DNA of 64,000 bases, from contig NZ_LZHT01000074.1 of the NCBI RefSeq assembly GCF_001667315.1, forward strand, positions 1 through 64,000, given 5' to 3'. Positions within the stretch are counted from its first letter, which is position 1, and each line of letters opens with the position of its first letter. Position numbers and translations under genes: made by a program. The stretch comes from Mycobacterium sp. 852002-10029_SCH5224772 (GTDB taxonomy: Bacteria; Actinomycetota; Actinomycetes; Mycobacteriales; Mycobacteriaceae). The notes beneath the pieces are model-generated. The model was not told the DNA's origin. It ran no database searches and saw only the letters and a program-made list of their open reading frames with translations. Shown one piece after another: positions 27,103 through 37,167 of the stretch.

Positions 27103-28437
27103 ATGAGCGATCTGGCTGAGCGCGTCCGCGCGGTGCTGCCGTCGGTGCGGCGCGACCTGGAAGACCTGGTGCGCATCGAATCCGTGTGGGCCGACCCCGG
27201 CCGCCGGTCCGAGGTGCACCGCAGCGCCCAGGCGGTGGCGGATCTGTTGTCCCAGGCCGGTTTCGGCGATGTGCAGATCGTCAGCGAGGGCGGAGCGCCC
27301 GCGGTCATCGCGCGCCATCCCGCACCGCCCGGCGCGCCGACCGTGCTGCTGTACGCCCACCACGATGTGCAGCCCGAGGGCGACCGCGGCCAGTGGACGT
27401 CGCCACCGTTCGAGCCCACCGAACGTGACGGGCGGCTCTACGGCCGCGGCAGCGCCGACGACAAGGCCGGTATCGCAACGCATTTGGCGGCCTTTCGGGC
27501 GCACGGCGGCCGGCCGCCCGTCGGTGTGACGGTTTTCGTCGAAGGCGAAGAGGAATCCGGTTCGCCCTCGCTTGCCCAATTGCTTGCCGCCCACCGGGAT
27601 ACGCTGGCCGCCGACGTGATCGTCATCGCCGACTCGGACAACTGGAGCGCCGACACCCCGGCGCTGACCGTGTCGCTGCGCGGCTTGGTCGACTGCGTGG
27701 TCGAGGTCGCGACCCTCGACCACGGGCTGCACTCTGGACTATGGGGCGGGGTGGTGCCCGACGCGCTCACCGTCCTGGTGCGCCTGCTGGCCAGCCTGCA
27801 CGACGACGACGGCAACGTGGCCGTGGCAGGCCTGCACGAAACGGACATCGCCGCGCTGAACTACCCCGACTACCCGCCCGAGCGGGTCCGCGCCGACTCC
27901 GGTCTGCTCGAGGGAGTGTCCGAGATCGGCTCGGGCTCCGTGCCGCAGCGGCTGTGGGCCAAACCCGCTTTGACGGTCATCGGCATCGACACCACCCCCA
28001 TCGAGAAGGCGTCGAACACGCTGATCCCGCGGGCGCGGGCCAAGATCAGCATGCGCGTGGCACCCGGCGGCAACGCCGCCGCGCACCTGGACGCCTTGAC
28101 CGACCACCTGCAAAGCCGCGCCCCCTGGGGCGCGCACGTCAGCGTCACCCGCGGCGACATCGGCGAGCCGTACGCCATCGAGGCCAGCGGCGATGTCTAC
28201 GACGCGGCCCGCGCGGCGTTCCGGCGGGCGTGGGATGCCGAGCCCATCGACATGGGCATGGGCGGCTCGATCCCGTTCATCGCGGAGTTCGCTGCCGCCT
28301 TTCCGCAGGCGAAGATCCTGGTCACCGGCGTGGAGGACCCGGGGACCCAGGCACACAGCATCAACGAGAGCCTGCACCTGGGGGTGCTGGAGCGCGCGGC
28401 GATCAGCGAGGCGCTGTTGCTGGCCAACCTGGCCTAG
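27103..28437 (+). CDS. M20-family metallopeptidase (dipeptidase type), Rv2522c homologue
   Basis: A 444-residue zinc-dependent exopeptidase. Metal ligands and catalytic residues are visible in YAHHDVQPEGD (about residue 85), GRGSADDKAGI (about 118) and EGEEESGSPS (about 150), with a dimerisation domain in the middle and a C-terminal metal-binding half that includes GMGGSIPF. The start ATG has AGGAGG upstream. It is expected to be cytosolic and to release amino acids from dipeptides or acylated amino acids. The position after acpS is conserved in mycobacteria. Confidence 0.93.
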   Translation: MSDLAERVRAVLPSVRRDLEDLVRIESVWADPGRRSEVHRSAQAVADLLSQAGFGDVQIVSEGGAPAVIARHPAPPGAPTVLLYAHHDVQPEGDRGQWTSPPFEPTERDGRLYGRGSADDKAGIATHLAAFRAHGGRPPVGVTVFVEGEEESGSPSLAQLLAAHRDTLAADVIVIADSDNWSADTPALTVSLRGLVDCVVEVATLDHGLHSGLWGGVVPDALTVLVRLLASLHDDDGNVAVAGLHETDIAALNYPDYPPERVRADSGLLEGVSEIGSGSVPQRLWAKPALTVIGIDTTPIEKASNTLIPRARAKISMRVAPGGNAAAHLDALTDHLQSRAPWGAHVSVTRGDIGEPYAIEASGDVYDAARAAFRRAWDAEPIDMGMGGSIPFIAEFAAAFPQAKILVTGVEDPGTQAHSINESLHLGVLERAAISEALLLANLA

Positions 28438-28529
28438 GGGAAAACTCGCCCGCCGGAATGCTTAACGAGACCGACAGTCTCGCCGCATACTCCTTCTATA
28501 GGCAGCCACTCGTCCGCAGGAGACGCACC

Positions 28530-29900
28530 GTGAGTACGGAAGACACCCTGACCGGCACCACGCACACCAAGAACAACCGTTACCACTTCGATCGCCACAC
28601 CCCGGAGTACCGCGAGCGGTTCACCGCGATCACCGAGGAGATGCACGCCAGGTGCCCGGTGGCGTGGACCGACACCTACGACGGGCATTGGGTGGCGGCG
28701 GGCAGCCGGGAAGTCTTCGAGCTCGCTCGATGCCCGCACGTGTCCAACGACCACGACGTGACCGGCGAAGGCACCGGCTACAAAGGCATCACCATTCCCA
28801 CGCTGCCGCAGGGCACCGGCGTCCGCGGCGGAATGCTCGAGATGGACGAACCAGAGCACTCCGCCTACCGCAGCATCCTCAACCCCTACATGTCGCCGGC
28901 AGCCATCAAGCGCTGGAAGCCGTTTGTCGACGAGATCGTGCGGGCGAGCATCGACGAGAAGATCGAAGCCGGGCGGATCGACTTCGTCGACGATCTCGCG
29001 AACGTGGTGCCCGCCGTCCTGACACTGGCGATCATGGGCGTTCCGCTGAAGAAGTGGCAGCTCTATTGCGAGCCGGCCCACGCCAATGTTTATACTCCCG
29101 CCGATTCCCCGGACGCCCCAAGGGTTTTGGAGCAGACGATGGCGATGGGGATGGACCTGTTCAACCACCTCCTCGAGATTCGCGAGAACCCGCGACCCGG
29201 AATTGTGGACGCTTTAGCGAGGCTGAAGATCGACGGCGAACCCGCCCCCGACGCCGAATTGCTCGGAATGCTCGGCCTGATCATCGGCGGAGGTTTCGAC
29301 ACGACGACGGCGTTGACCGCGCACGCACTCGAATGGCTAGGCGAAAATCCCGAGCAGCGCGAACTGCTGAGGCGGGAATCGGAAACGTTGCTCGCCTCGG
29401 CGACCGAGGAATTCCTGCGTTTCTTCACGCCCGCTCCAGGGGACGGTCGCACGATCGCCGCCGATCTCGAAATAGCGGGCACGCAGTTCAAGGAGGGCGA
29501 TCGACTGTGGTTGTCCTGGGCGATGGCAAACCGCGATCCCGCGGTGTTCCCCGATCCGCATCGATTGGACCTCGGTCGTAAGAACAACCGGCACTTCAGC
29601 TTTGGGCTCGGCGTCCACCGCTGCATCGGCTCCAATGTCGCGCGGATTGTGTTCAAGTCGATGCTCACGGCGGTCCTCGAGCGGATGCCCGACTACCGCT
29701 GCGACCCCGACGGCACCGTGCACTATCCGACCATCGGCGTGATCCAGGGCATGCAGCACCTTCCCGCGACCTTCACCCCCGGCCGGCGGCTTGGCCCGGG
29801 GATCGACGAGACGCTGGAGAAGCTGCAGCGGGCTTGCGACGAACAGGGGATCGCGCGGCCGATCACCGAGTACACCGGGGCCGCCGTCATCGGCGACTGA
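28530..29900 (+). CDS. Cytochrome P450 monooxygenase
   Basis: A P450 of about 456 residues, distinct from the one at 4418. It has the I-helix GGGFDTTTALTAH, the K-helix EEFLRFFTPA and the heme loop FGLGVHRCIGSN with the Cys ligand. The preferred start is GTG at 28530, with AGGAG seven bases upstream; the frame itself is open further back over the M20 gene, where it is only a shadow. It is inserted between the Rv2522c and bcp homologues, a place without a P450 in M. tuberculosis. No ferredoxin gene is adjacent. Its end meets the convergent bcp gene directly. Confidence 0.9.
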   Translation: MSTEDTLTGTTHTKNNRYHFDRHTPEYRERFTAITEEMHARCPVAWTDTYDGHWVAAGSREVFELARCPHVSNDHDVTGEGTGYKGITIPTLPQGTGVRGGMLEMDEPEHSAYRSILNPYMSPAAIKRWKPFVDEIVRASIDEKIEAGRIDFVDDLANVVPAVLTLAIMGVPLKKWQLYCEPAHANVYTPADSPDAPRVLEQTMAMGMDLFNHLLEIRENPRPGIVDALARLKIDGEPAPDAELLGMLGLIIGGGFDTTTALTAHALEWLGENPEQRELLRRESETLLASATEEFLRFFTPAPGDGRTIAADLEIAGTQFKEGDRLWLSWAMANRDPAVFPDPHRLDLGRKNNRHFSFGLGVHRCIGSNVARIVFKSMLTAVLERMPDYRCDPDGTVHYPTIGVIQGMQHLPATFTPGRRLGPGIDETLEKLQRACDEQGIARPITEYTGAAVIGD

Positions 29901-30374
29901 CTAGACCGACAGGTCGCGGCGCAGTTTGGCGACGTGGCCGGTGGCCTTGACGTTGTACTGCGCGACAGCGATCTTGCATTTCTCGTCGACCACGAACGTG
30001 GAGCGGATGACGCCCGTGACCGTCTTGCCGTACATCTGCTTTTCGCCGTAGGCGCCGTACGCCGTCAGCACCTTGCGGTCGGGATCGGACAGCAGCGGGA
30101 ACGTCAGCCCCTCCGCGTCGCGGAACTTGGCGAGCTTCTCCGGCTTGTCGGGGGAGATCCCGATGACGTCGAGGCCGGCACCGCTGAGCTCGGCCAGGCT
30201 GTCCCGAAAATCGCACGCCTGCTTGGTGCACCCGGGAGTCGAGGCGGCCGGGTAGAAATACACGATGACCCGGCGCCCCTTGTAGTCGGCCAGCGATACC
30301 TTGTTGCCGTCGGCGTCGGGCAGGCTGAAAGAGGGCGCTTTGTCGCCCGGTGCAAGCCGCGTGGTCTCGGTCAA
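29901..30374 (-). CDS. bcp: Thioredoxin-dependent peroxiredoxin (bacterioferritin comigratory protein)
   Basis: A 157-residue cytosolic peroxidase that reduces H2O2 and organic hydroperoxides. The peroxidatic Cys49 and nearby Cys54 sit in STPGCTKQACDF, an atypical two-Cys arrangement of the BCP/PrxQ group. TTG at 30374 is chosen because AAAGGGA lies upstream and it gives the length of M. tuberculosis Bcp; a GTG seven codons upstream (30395) is weaker. Its stop abuts the P450 stop on the other strand. Confidence 0.95.
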   Translation of the reverse strand: MTETTRLAPGDKAPSFSLPDADGNKVSLADYKGRRVIVYFYPAASTPGCTKQACDFRDSLAELSGAGLDVIGISPDKPEKLAKFRDAEGLTFPLLSDPDRKVLTAYGAYGEKQMYGKTVTGVIRSTFVVDEKCKIAVAQYNVKATGHVAKLRRDLSV

Positions 30375-30478
30375 GGTGGGTCCCTTTCTGTTCACCGGAG
30401 CGTCGGGGTTACCGCCAGCTGATCTAGGGTAGTTCGGGCAGGTGCATGAGCCGGATAGTGGGCGACTTGGAGGACACA

Positions 30479-30706
30479 GTGGCGGACCGCGACCCCGAAG
30501 CCATCAAGCGAGACATCGACGTCGCCCGTGACCAGCTGGCGACCACCGTCGACTCCCTCGCCGAGCGGGCGAACCCGCGGCGCCTCGCCGACGACCTCAG
30601 AGCCCGGGTGATCGGGTTCGTGCAGAAACCTGTGGTGCTGGCGTCGCTGGCCGGGGTCGGGGCCCTCGTCGTGGTGGTGACGGTGCGTCGCGTCAGGAAC
30701 CGCTGA
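30479..30706 (+). CDS. DUF3618 small membrane protein, Rv2520c homologue
   Basis: A 75-residue protein. Residues 1-45 are charged and helical (DPEAIKRDIDVARDQLATTVDSLAERANPRRLADD), the DUF3618 signature, and residues 50-70 form one membrane span (VVLASLAGVGALVVVVTV). The GTG at 30479 follows TTGGAGG and gives the same length as Rv2520c; an ATG at 30446 is less likely. It is divergent from bcp, as in M. tuberculosis. It probably sits in the membrane; its role is unknown. Confidence 0.85.
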   Translation: MADRDPEAIKRDIDVARDQLATTVDSLAERANPRRLADDLRARVIGFVQKPVVLASLAGVGALVVVVTVRRVRNR

Positions 30707-32432
30707 CGCGGTCGCTCTGGACGTACACCGGAATGTCGTCGGCCCAGGGCTGATTCACGACCATGTCGGCGACGTCGCAGTAGCCGCGTTCAAACTCGCC
30801 CGTCGCCGCGTCGACCAGCCGGTATTCCTGCCGTTGTCGGTGGAAGGGCTGGGCGTCGAGGATCACCACCCGCACCTCGCCGGGTTCGAATCCGCACCGT
30901 TGCTGCAGCGCCTCGATGAGGCACTCGTTGTGCATGTGCCCGTCGCCGAAGTTCCAGCCGAGCACCATTGAGCACAGGACTTCGCCCTCGCACAGGTTGT
31001 AGTCGTCCTCGTCGTGGTCGGCCATCGCGCGGTGCGCCAGGGTGAGCAGCGCGCGTCCGTGGGTGTTCATGCCGCGGAACGCGAGCGCGAGGTGCAGCGG
31101 GACCAGGGTTTCCTCTTTGCTGCCATACAACCGTTCGAGCTGCAGGTGCTGCATCGGGCCGAGCGCGCGGGAGCCGACCCGGAACTTCTCGTCGGCCGAC
31201 GGGCGGACGCACCACAGCGTGGTGTCCCAGTTGCCGGCGTAGTAGCGCATGCCGGGCAGGAAGGAGACCTTGCGCGGGTAGAGGTTTCCCGCGACGACGG
31301 TCCCGGCGATCACCACGAACAGGATGGCGATCGGCCACGGGTTCGCGACGCTCGACAGACCCAGCTGCGCGTGCGTGACGAACAGCCACAGCACCCCGAA
31401 GATCATGAACACGTTCCATTCCAGCGGCACGCCCATCGGGAAGGCCAGCAGGATGTTGAGGTGGAACACGATCATCACGAACGCGGCCAGCGCCGTCGGC
31501 CAGCCGCCGTGGGAGAACAGCAGCGCCAGCGGTACCAGCCCTTCGACCGCGGTCGAGAAGTGGGCGATGAAGCCCGCCAGCGCGCTGGGCCGCAGGTCGT
31601 CGGGATAGCGCTTGAACATCGAGCGTTTGAGCGGCCCCGACGGGATGAACGGGTTATTCGCCAGCATCGTCGAGATCACGAACGGGAAGTGCTTGTTGAG
31701 CTTCGACGTCGCCGCGCCTAGCCAGATCACCATGAAGACGACCTTGGCGCCGACGACGATGTCCGCCCCGGCGAACAGAAACGTCAGCGCCAACGGTGCA
31801 TACACCTCGCCGCGCGCCGCCAGGAAAATTACCTTGTCGCGCAAGCTGATTGCCGCCAGGACCGCCAGGATTGCGACGGTCTGCCACCGCGGTAACACGC
31901 CGATCGCCGCGTCCAGGGCGGGAATCGGGCCGGTGCCGTCGGACACCAGCGCGACCAGGAGCAGCACCAGCAAGACGCCGTAGAGCAACGCGTCGAAGGG
32001 AGTTCTGTTACTGCCCTTGGTCAGCGGCACCCGATCAGGCCAGGGCGGCAACCGGATGGTGCCCGGTCGCAGCCAGTACAGGATCGAACCCATCGGCGGG
32101 AAGTAGCGCCCGGCGAGCGGCCCAAAGCAGCATCCGAGCCCGACGACTTCGAACAGCATCGTGTAGAGCACGGCCTTCTGGAACACGATCGGCTCCGTCC
32201 ACCAGGCGTCGACCTGGGTGAAGCTTCCGATACCCCGCGTCGACCACGCGAAGAGCCAGCCGCCCAGGATGTACAGCGCGATCTTCACGCCGTACATCAC
32301 GTGCATCACCAGCGGGGTGCCGAACCCGTGCTGGGCGATGTGGCGCGCCATCGGGACGATCCGTTCGGCGCGTGGTCGTGCGCTCCACTCGGCCACGTCG
32401 ACGACGGGCAGATTGGGCCGGATGAACCCCAT
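30693..32432 (-). CDS. DUF3556 multi-pass membrane protein
   Basis: About 579 residues from the ATG at 32432, which has GGAG eight bases upstream; the frame continues to 32471 without a better start. At least eight hydrophobic segments occupy residues 40-400 (GVKIALYILGGWLFAW, ALLYGVLLVLLLVALV, VAILAVLAAISL, VVGAKVVFMVIWLG and others). A soluble C-terminal part follows (EGEVLCSMVLGWNFGDGHMHNECLIEALQQ). The opening FIRPNLPVVDVAEW is typical of actinobacterial DUF3556 proteins. No function is established. Its stop overlaps the end of the convergent Rv2520c homologue by 14 bases. Confidence 0.82.
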   Translation of the reverse strand: MGFIRPNLPVVDVAEWSARPRAERIVPMARHIAQHGFGTPLVMHVMYGVKIALYILGGWLFAWSTRGIGSFTQVDAWWTEPIVFQKAVLYTMLFEVVGLGCCFGPLAGRYFPPMGSILYWLRPGTIRLPPWPDRVPLTKGSNRTPFDALLYGVLLVLLLVALVSDGTGPIPALDAAIGVLPRWQTVAILAVLAAISLRDKVIFLAARGEVYAPLALTFLFAGADIVVGAKVVFMVIWLGAATSKLNKHFPFVISTMLANNPFIPSGPLKRSMFKRYPDDLRPSALAGFIAHFSTAVEGLVPLALLFSHGGWPTALAAFVMIVFHLNILLAFPMGVPLEWNVFMIFGVLWLFVTHAQLGLSSVANPWPIAILFVVIAGTVVAGNLYPRKVSFLPGMRYYAGNWDTTLWCVRPSADEKFRVGSRALGPMQHLQLERLYGSKEETLVPLHLALAFRGMNTHGRALLTLAHRAMADHDEDDYNLCEGEVLCSMVLGWNFGDGHMHNECLIEALQQRCGFEPGEVRVVILDAQPFHRQRQEYRLVDAATGEFERGYCDVADMVVNQPWADDIPVYVQSDRVSGS

Positions 32433-32578
32433 CGCAGCTCCTTCGACGCAGCTTGTCTCAAAGGGACCCATCGGCGCTTCTCATACCGATCGGTGCCAGC
32501 AAGAAATTACCTGTACGAAAGGCTTTTGCGGGGGGATACGACGGCAACTGGCTTGCCGAGGCTGATCAGCCGCGCCGG

Positions 32579-32845
32579 CTACTCCCACCCGGGCGGGTCG
32601 TTTTCGGCCATGTACGCCTCCCACGCCGCGCGCCGCATCGCCCGCGTGTGCAGGTCCTGGCAGATCGCCTGCGCCTCGGCGGAGTCGGCTGCCCGGCCGA
32701 GATCGTGGTGCACGAGGCCGTCGTCGACCCGTTCGGCGCGGAAGCCGCCCGTGGAGACCGCGTGGACGCGGTATTCGCTGCGGTCATCGATGTTGGCGTG
32801 GAAGTGGCCCTCGTGGGGTTCGACCCACTTCAGCTCAGTTTTCAC
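32579..32845 (-). CDS. Conserved hypothetical protein
   Basis: An 88-residue protein from GTG 32845, which has AAAGGGG upstream; a longer reading to 32899 has no clear ribosome site. The sequence (TELKWVEPHEGHFHANID..., DLHTRAMRRAAWEAYMAENDPPGWE) is soluble, acidic and rich in His and Trp. I recognise no family. It precedes the DUF3556 gene on the same strand with a 146-base gap. Confidence 0.6.
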   Translation of the reverse strand: MKTELKWVEPHEGHFHANIDDRSEYRVHAVSTGGFRAERVDDGLVHHDLGRAADSAEAQAICQDLHTRAMRRAAWEAYMAENDPPGWE

Positions 32846-32988
32846 AGGTCCCCTTTGGAAAAACGGCGTCGCAGCGATGGTAAAGGCGTCGGGGGCCATT
32901 GGAAAGGGAGTCCCAAGACACTGGCGGCAATCCGCCGGCCAGTGCGGAATCGAAGGCGACGCCGAACAATGACATATTCGGTGAGCTG

Positions 32989-33061
<73 letters not shown>

Positions 33062-33276
33062 TTGTGGTCGGCCGAGACCGCGTAGGCGACAATAACAGGC
33101 GTTCTGCCGCGGAGTGAAATCCCGACCGTCTCCCAGGATAGCTTGCCCGCACCTGGGCGAGGGTCACAGAGTTCGCCCTTGCCGGACCAGGCCGCCGCCT
33201 CGCCGGCGTCGACTTTGCGACGCGCGGTCGCGCACACCGACGAAATACACCGTCGCACAAGGGATTTACGCGATCA

Positions 33277-34515
33277 TCACAAAACAGTCCCGCAGAAAGG
33301 TGCCCGGTCGGTGCCGAACGCCGCGTCCAGCTCACCCAACGCGCCGGTGCGCACCTCGGTGATGCGGCCGGCCCGAGCAAGCTGGGAAGCCCGGTGCGCC
33401 CCCATGTAGATGGTGGCCAGGTCGGCCAGCCCGATCTCGATGTCCGCCGGCCCGTCGTGGGGCGTGCACTTCCCGGCGCCACCGCGAGTCTGCAGCTGAA
33501 ACCGTCCACCCGCGAGCTGAAGCGGGTCGGTGACCTCCAGCACGATGTCGGCATCGGCGGTGTAGGTGCGGGCACCCAGCACCTCGGGGACGTCGTTGAT
33601 CCGCACCCAGAGGAAATCGCTCACACCCTTGACCTCCGCGGCGCGTTGATCGGTGAGTTTGAGCGGAAGCGGGTCGTCGCCCGGCACGTCGATCTCTATG
33701 CGGTAGAACATCTCCAGCACCAACAGCGTCTGCAGCAGCTCACTGTGAGCTTCATCGGTGACGGGGCAGAAGTCCTCGACGACCACCGTGCCCAGGGGCG
33801 GGCGGAACGCATGCTGTTGCGACCCGACGACCCGATACGTCAGGAAGCCATCGGGATGGATCGTGTAATGCAGCGCCGACCCGTTGCCCCGCTGGGTTTC
33901 CCTGTCGTCCATGTAGTCGGTCCACCACGCGTCGTCCCGGGTGATCGCGCCATTGGTTGCGGCACACCATCGTTCGTAAATTTCGGGCAGGTGACGTTTC
34001 GCCTCAGCGGCGTTGACCTCGCGCGCCCGGATGCCGGCCGGCGCGGCCCGCAGCTTCGCGAAGCGGCGGTCGATCGAATAGGTGTGGCTATAGCTGGCCA
34101 CCCCGGCGCCGAAGCCGTCGTACATCGCTGTCTGCGTCGGAACGCCGCACACGATGGGATAGCCGCGGTCCAACAGGATTCCGAGTCCCTTCGCGCTGAG
34201 CTGGGCCCAAAGTCCCTTACCCTGATGCGTTGACGCGACGGCGATCATCGTCAGCCACGCGGCTCGCAGGTTCGCGCCACCCGGCACGGTGAGCTGCGCG
34301 CGGTAGATGATCGACGTTCCCACCAGAAACGGACGCTCGGGATCGGAGACGTCCTCGGCGATGAGAATGTCGTCGAGGCTGACCCGGCGTTTCCACGCTT
34401 CGAGATCCTCCGGGCCCACCGGATCGCCGAACGTGCGGGCCTGATTTTCAAAGACAGCCTGCCAGTCCTCTTCGGTTGGATGCCGAATGTTGGTGCCGTC
34501 GTCCGTCGCGTTCAT
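33277..34515 (-). CDS. Eis-like GNAT N-acetyltransferase
   Basis: About 412 residues, close to the 402-408 of M. tuberculosis Eis. The N-terminal GNAT domain shows the acetyl-CoA loop segment MIAVASTHQGKGLWAQL (about residue 95), followed by GYPIVCGVPTQTAMYDGFGAG. The middle and C-terminal parts match the Eis layout of a second GNAT-like domain and a sterol-carrier-like domain. Eis proteins acetylate amines on aminoglycosides, peptides and proteins and are hexamers. The ATG at 34515 is preferred over the upstream frame to 34620. This is a paralogue-type locus, not the eis locus itself, and it lies divergent from an MMPL gene. Confidence 0.85.
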   Translation of the reverse strand: MNATDDGTNIRHPTEEDWQAVFENQARTFGDPVGPEDLEAWKRRVSLDDILIAEDVSDPERPFLVGTSIIYRAQLTVPGGANLRAAWLTMIAVASTHQGKGLWAQLSAKGLGILLDRGYPIVCGVPTQTAMYDGFGAGVASYSHTYSIDRRFAKLRAAPAGIRAREVNAAEAKRHLPEIYERWCAATNGAITRDDAWWTDYMDDRETQRGNGSALHYTIHPDGFLTYRVVGSQQHAFRPPLGTVVVEDFCPVTDEAHSELLQTLLVLEMFYRIEIDVPGDDPLPLKLTDQRAAEVKGVSDFLWVRINDVPEVLGARTYTADADIVLEVTDPLQLAGGRFQLQTRGGAGKCTPHDGPADIEIGLADLATIYMGAHRASQLARAGRITEVRTGALGELDAAFGTDRAPFCGTVL

Positions 34516-34722
34516 TTGCACATCCAATCCGCTTGTAGCCCAGGCAAACCGGCACTGCGCACACCGAATCCACGTGCTAAGTGTGCTTTTACGTCCGATA
34601 CCCGGGTACCAGAAGGTCAAACCTCAAGGGCCGGCCATTCGAACACCGATGCAACCCGGCCCCACCCGGACAATCGGTGTTGAGGCGGGTCAAAAGGCGT
34701 CGTTTCGGGTAGGCGATACGCC

Positions 34723-37089
34723 ATGCTGCAGGTAATCACCCGGCTTGCCATCGCCGCGCCGCGCCGCATCATCGGGATCGCCTTCCTGGTGCTGGTGGGG
34801 GCGGCGATCTTCGGGCTTCCGGTGGTCAACAGCCTTTCCGGCGGCGGCTTCCAGGACCCGACGTCGGAGTCCGCGCGGGCGACCGAGGTCCTGCGCGACA
34901 AGTTCAACCAAACCGATCAGCAGATGCTGGTCGTGGTGACGGCTCCCGACGGCGTCCGCAGCGATCAGGCGCGCCGGGTCGCCACCGACATCGTGGACCA
35001 GCTGAAACGATCGCCGTGGGTGCTCAATGTGTCCTCAGCGTGGACCATGCCACCCGATCGGCAGCAGGCCGCGGCCCAGCTGGTCAGCAAGGACAACAAA
35101 TCCGGGATGATCGTCGCCGGCCTGAAAGGCGGCGAGAACGACGCGCAGAAGTACGCCAGCACGCTCACCGAGAACCTGGTGCACGATCGCGACGGCGTCA
35201 CCGTGCGGGCCGGGGGCATGGCCGTGGCATACGCGCAGATCAACGGCCAGAACCAGCGGGATCTGCTGTTGATGGAGTCCATCGCGATTCCGCTGAGCTT
35301 CGCGGTCCTGGTCTGGGTGCTCGGAGGTGTGGTCGCGGCGACGCTACCGATCGTCCTTGGCCTCTTGGCCATCGTCGGCACCATGTCGGTGTTGCGGTTG
35401 CTCACGTTTGCCACCGACGTGTCGACGTACGCCCTGGACCTGAGCATCGCCATGGGCCTGGCCCTGGCCATCGACTACAACCTGCTGATCATCACCCGCT
35501 ACCGCGAGGAGTTGGCCCGCACCGAGGACCGGGACCGGGCGCTCTACCGCACCATGGCCACCGCCGGGCGGACCGTGCTGTTCTCGGCCACGACCGTCGG
35601 GCTGTCGATGGCGGTGATGGCGCTGTTCCCGATGTATTTCTTGAAATCGTCGGCCTACACGATCGTGGTCACCGCGATCATCGTGGCGATCGCCGCGGTG
35701 GTGGTCACGCCGGCGGCGATCGTGCTGTTGGGGCCGCGGCTGCATGTGCTGGACGCCCGACGGGTGATGCATCGCATCCTGCACGGGCAGCGGTCGTTCC
35801 GCGACTACGCGCACCAGCCGCTCGAGGCGCAGTTCTGGTACCGGTCCACCCGGTACGTGCTGCGCCACGCCATGCCGGTCGGCCTGAGCGTCGTCGCGCT
35901 GCTGCTGTTGCTGGGGGCGCCGTTCCTGGGCGTGAAGTGGGGCTTCCCGGACGAGCGCGTGCTCCCCGAATCCGCGTCGGCGCGCCAGGTCGCCGACATG
36001 CTGGACAACGACTTCGCGAACGGGTTCGGCACCGGGGTGTCCGTCGTCGTGCCCGACGCCCGCGGCGTGACCCCCGCCGACCTGCAGCGGTACGCCGCCG
36101 AGCTGTCGCGCGTGCCCGACGTGTCCGCGGTCAGCGCACCGGCCGGGACGTTCGCCGGTGGGAATCGGCTGGGGCCGCCCGTCGGGCCCACTGGCGTGGC
36201 CAACGGCAGCGCGTTCTTGACGGTCTCCACCACCGCGCCGCTGTATTCGCAGGCCTCGAACACCCAACTCGACCGATTGCATCAGGTCGCGGGCCCGGCC
36301 GGGCGTTCGGTGGAGATGACCGGGCTGGCGCAGATCAACCGCGACAGCGTCGACGCGATCACGAAGCGACTGCCGATCGTGTTCGGTCTGATCACCGTTA
36401 TCACGTTCGCGCTGCTGTTCTTGCTGACCGGCAGCGCGGTGCTGCCGCTGCAGGCGCTGGTGTGCAACGTGTTGTCGCTGACCGCGGCGTTCGGCGCGAT
36501 GGTGTGGATCTTCCAAGACGGTCACCTGGGCGCCCTGGGGACCACCCCCAACGGGACCTTGAACGCGAACATCCCCGTGCTGCTGTTCTGCATCGCCTTC
36601 GGGCTGGCCATGGATTACGAGGTGTTTCTTGTCTCGCGCATCCACGAGTACTGGCTGGCCTCGCAGGCCATCCGGGAGACGCCGCCGACCGCGGCCGAGG
36701 CCCGCGCGGCCACCGCCGAGAGCACCGCGCTGGGCATCGCCGGCATCGGCCGGGTCGTCACGACCGCCGCAGTGGTGATGTCGATTTCGTTCGCCGCGCT
36801 GATCCCGGCACACGTGTCGTTCATGCGCATGCTGGGTTTGGGCCTCACGCTCGGCGTGCTCGTCGACGCCACCCTGGTGCGCATGGTTCTGGTTCCCGCG
36901 TTCATCCACCTGCTGGGCCGCTGGACGTGGTGGGCACCCCGACCCTTGGTCCGGTTGCGGGAACGGTCCGCGACCGGCGAGGACGGCGAGATCGCGGTGG
37001 GGCGGGGCCGCTGGGTTCGCGACGCACCCAACGCAGGGCGGGCATTGATCAGAAGGTGGCCCACCAAGGCCACGACCGGGCGCGGTTGA
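34723..37089 (+). CDS. MMPL-family (RND) transporter
   Basis: A 788-residue membrane transporter with the RND layout: one span at residues 15-35, a first periplasmic domain (to about 185), a block of five spans (190-345), a second periplasmic domain (about 400-540) and a final block of spans (545-745). The family proton-relay motifs appear as AIDYNLLIITRY (about 245) and AMDYEVFLVSRI (about 628). MmpL proteins export lipids and siderophores using the proton gradient. The cargo is unknown and no MmpS gene is adjacent. The start is ATG 34723, divergent from the Eis-like gene. Confidence 0.92.
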   Translation: MLQVITRLAIAAPRRIIGIAFLVLVGAAIFGLPVVNSLSGGGFQDPTSESARATEVLRDKFNQTDQQMLVVVTAPDGVRSDQARRVATDIVDQLKRSPWVLNVSSAWTMPPDRQQAAAQLVSKDNKSGMIVAGLKGGENDAQKYASTLTENLVHDRDGVTVRAGGMAVAYAQINGQNQRDLLLMESIAIPLSFAVLVWVLGGVVAATLPIVLGLLAIVGTMSVLRLLTFATDVSTYALDLSIAMGLALAIDYNLLIITRYREELARTEDRDRALYRTMATAGRTVLFSATTVGLSMAVMALFPMYFLKSSAYTIVVTAIIVAIAAVVVTPAAIVLLGPRLHVLDARRVMHRILHGQRSFRDYAHQPLEAQFWYRSTRYVLRHAMPVGLSVVALLLLLGAPFLGVKWGFPDERVLPESASARQVADMLDNDFANGFGTGVSVVVPDARGVTPADLQRYAAELSRVPDVSAVSAPAGTFAGGNRLGPPVGPTGVANGSAFLTVSTTAPLYSQASNTQLDRLHQVAGPAGRSVEMTGLAQINRDSVDAITKRLPIVFGLITVITFALLFLLTGSAVLPLQALVCNVLSLTAAFGAMVWIFQDGHLGALGTTPNGTLNANIPVLLFCIAFGLAMDYEVFLVSRIHEYWLASQAIRETPPTAAEARAATAESTALGIAGIGRVVTTAAVVMSISFAALIPAHVSFMRMLGLGLTLGVLVDATLVRMVLVPAFIHLLGRWTWWAPRPLVRLRERSATGEDGEIAVGRGRWVRDAPNAGRALIRRWPTKATTGRG

Positions 37090-37167
37090 CATGACGACTT
37101 ACGTTGTGAGGCGTCGTCTTTCGATTAGCCCCGTGTCACCAGTGCCGGACAGGACGGAGAAATCCCC

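Noticed and set aside
27741..28529. Upstream extension of the P450 frame over the M20 peptidase gene
   Set aside because: The extension lies out of frame over a well-supported peptidase and has Arg-rich shadow composition. The P450 starts at 28530 with its own ribosome site.
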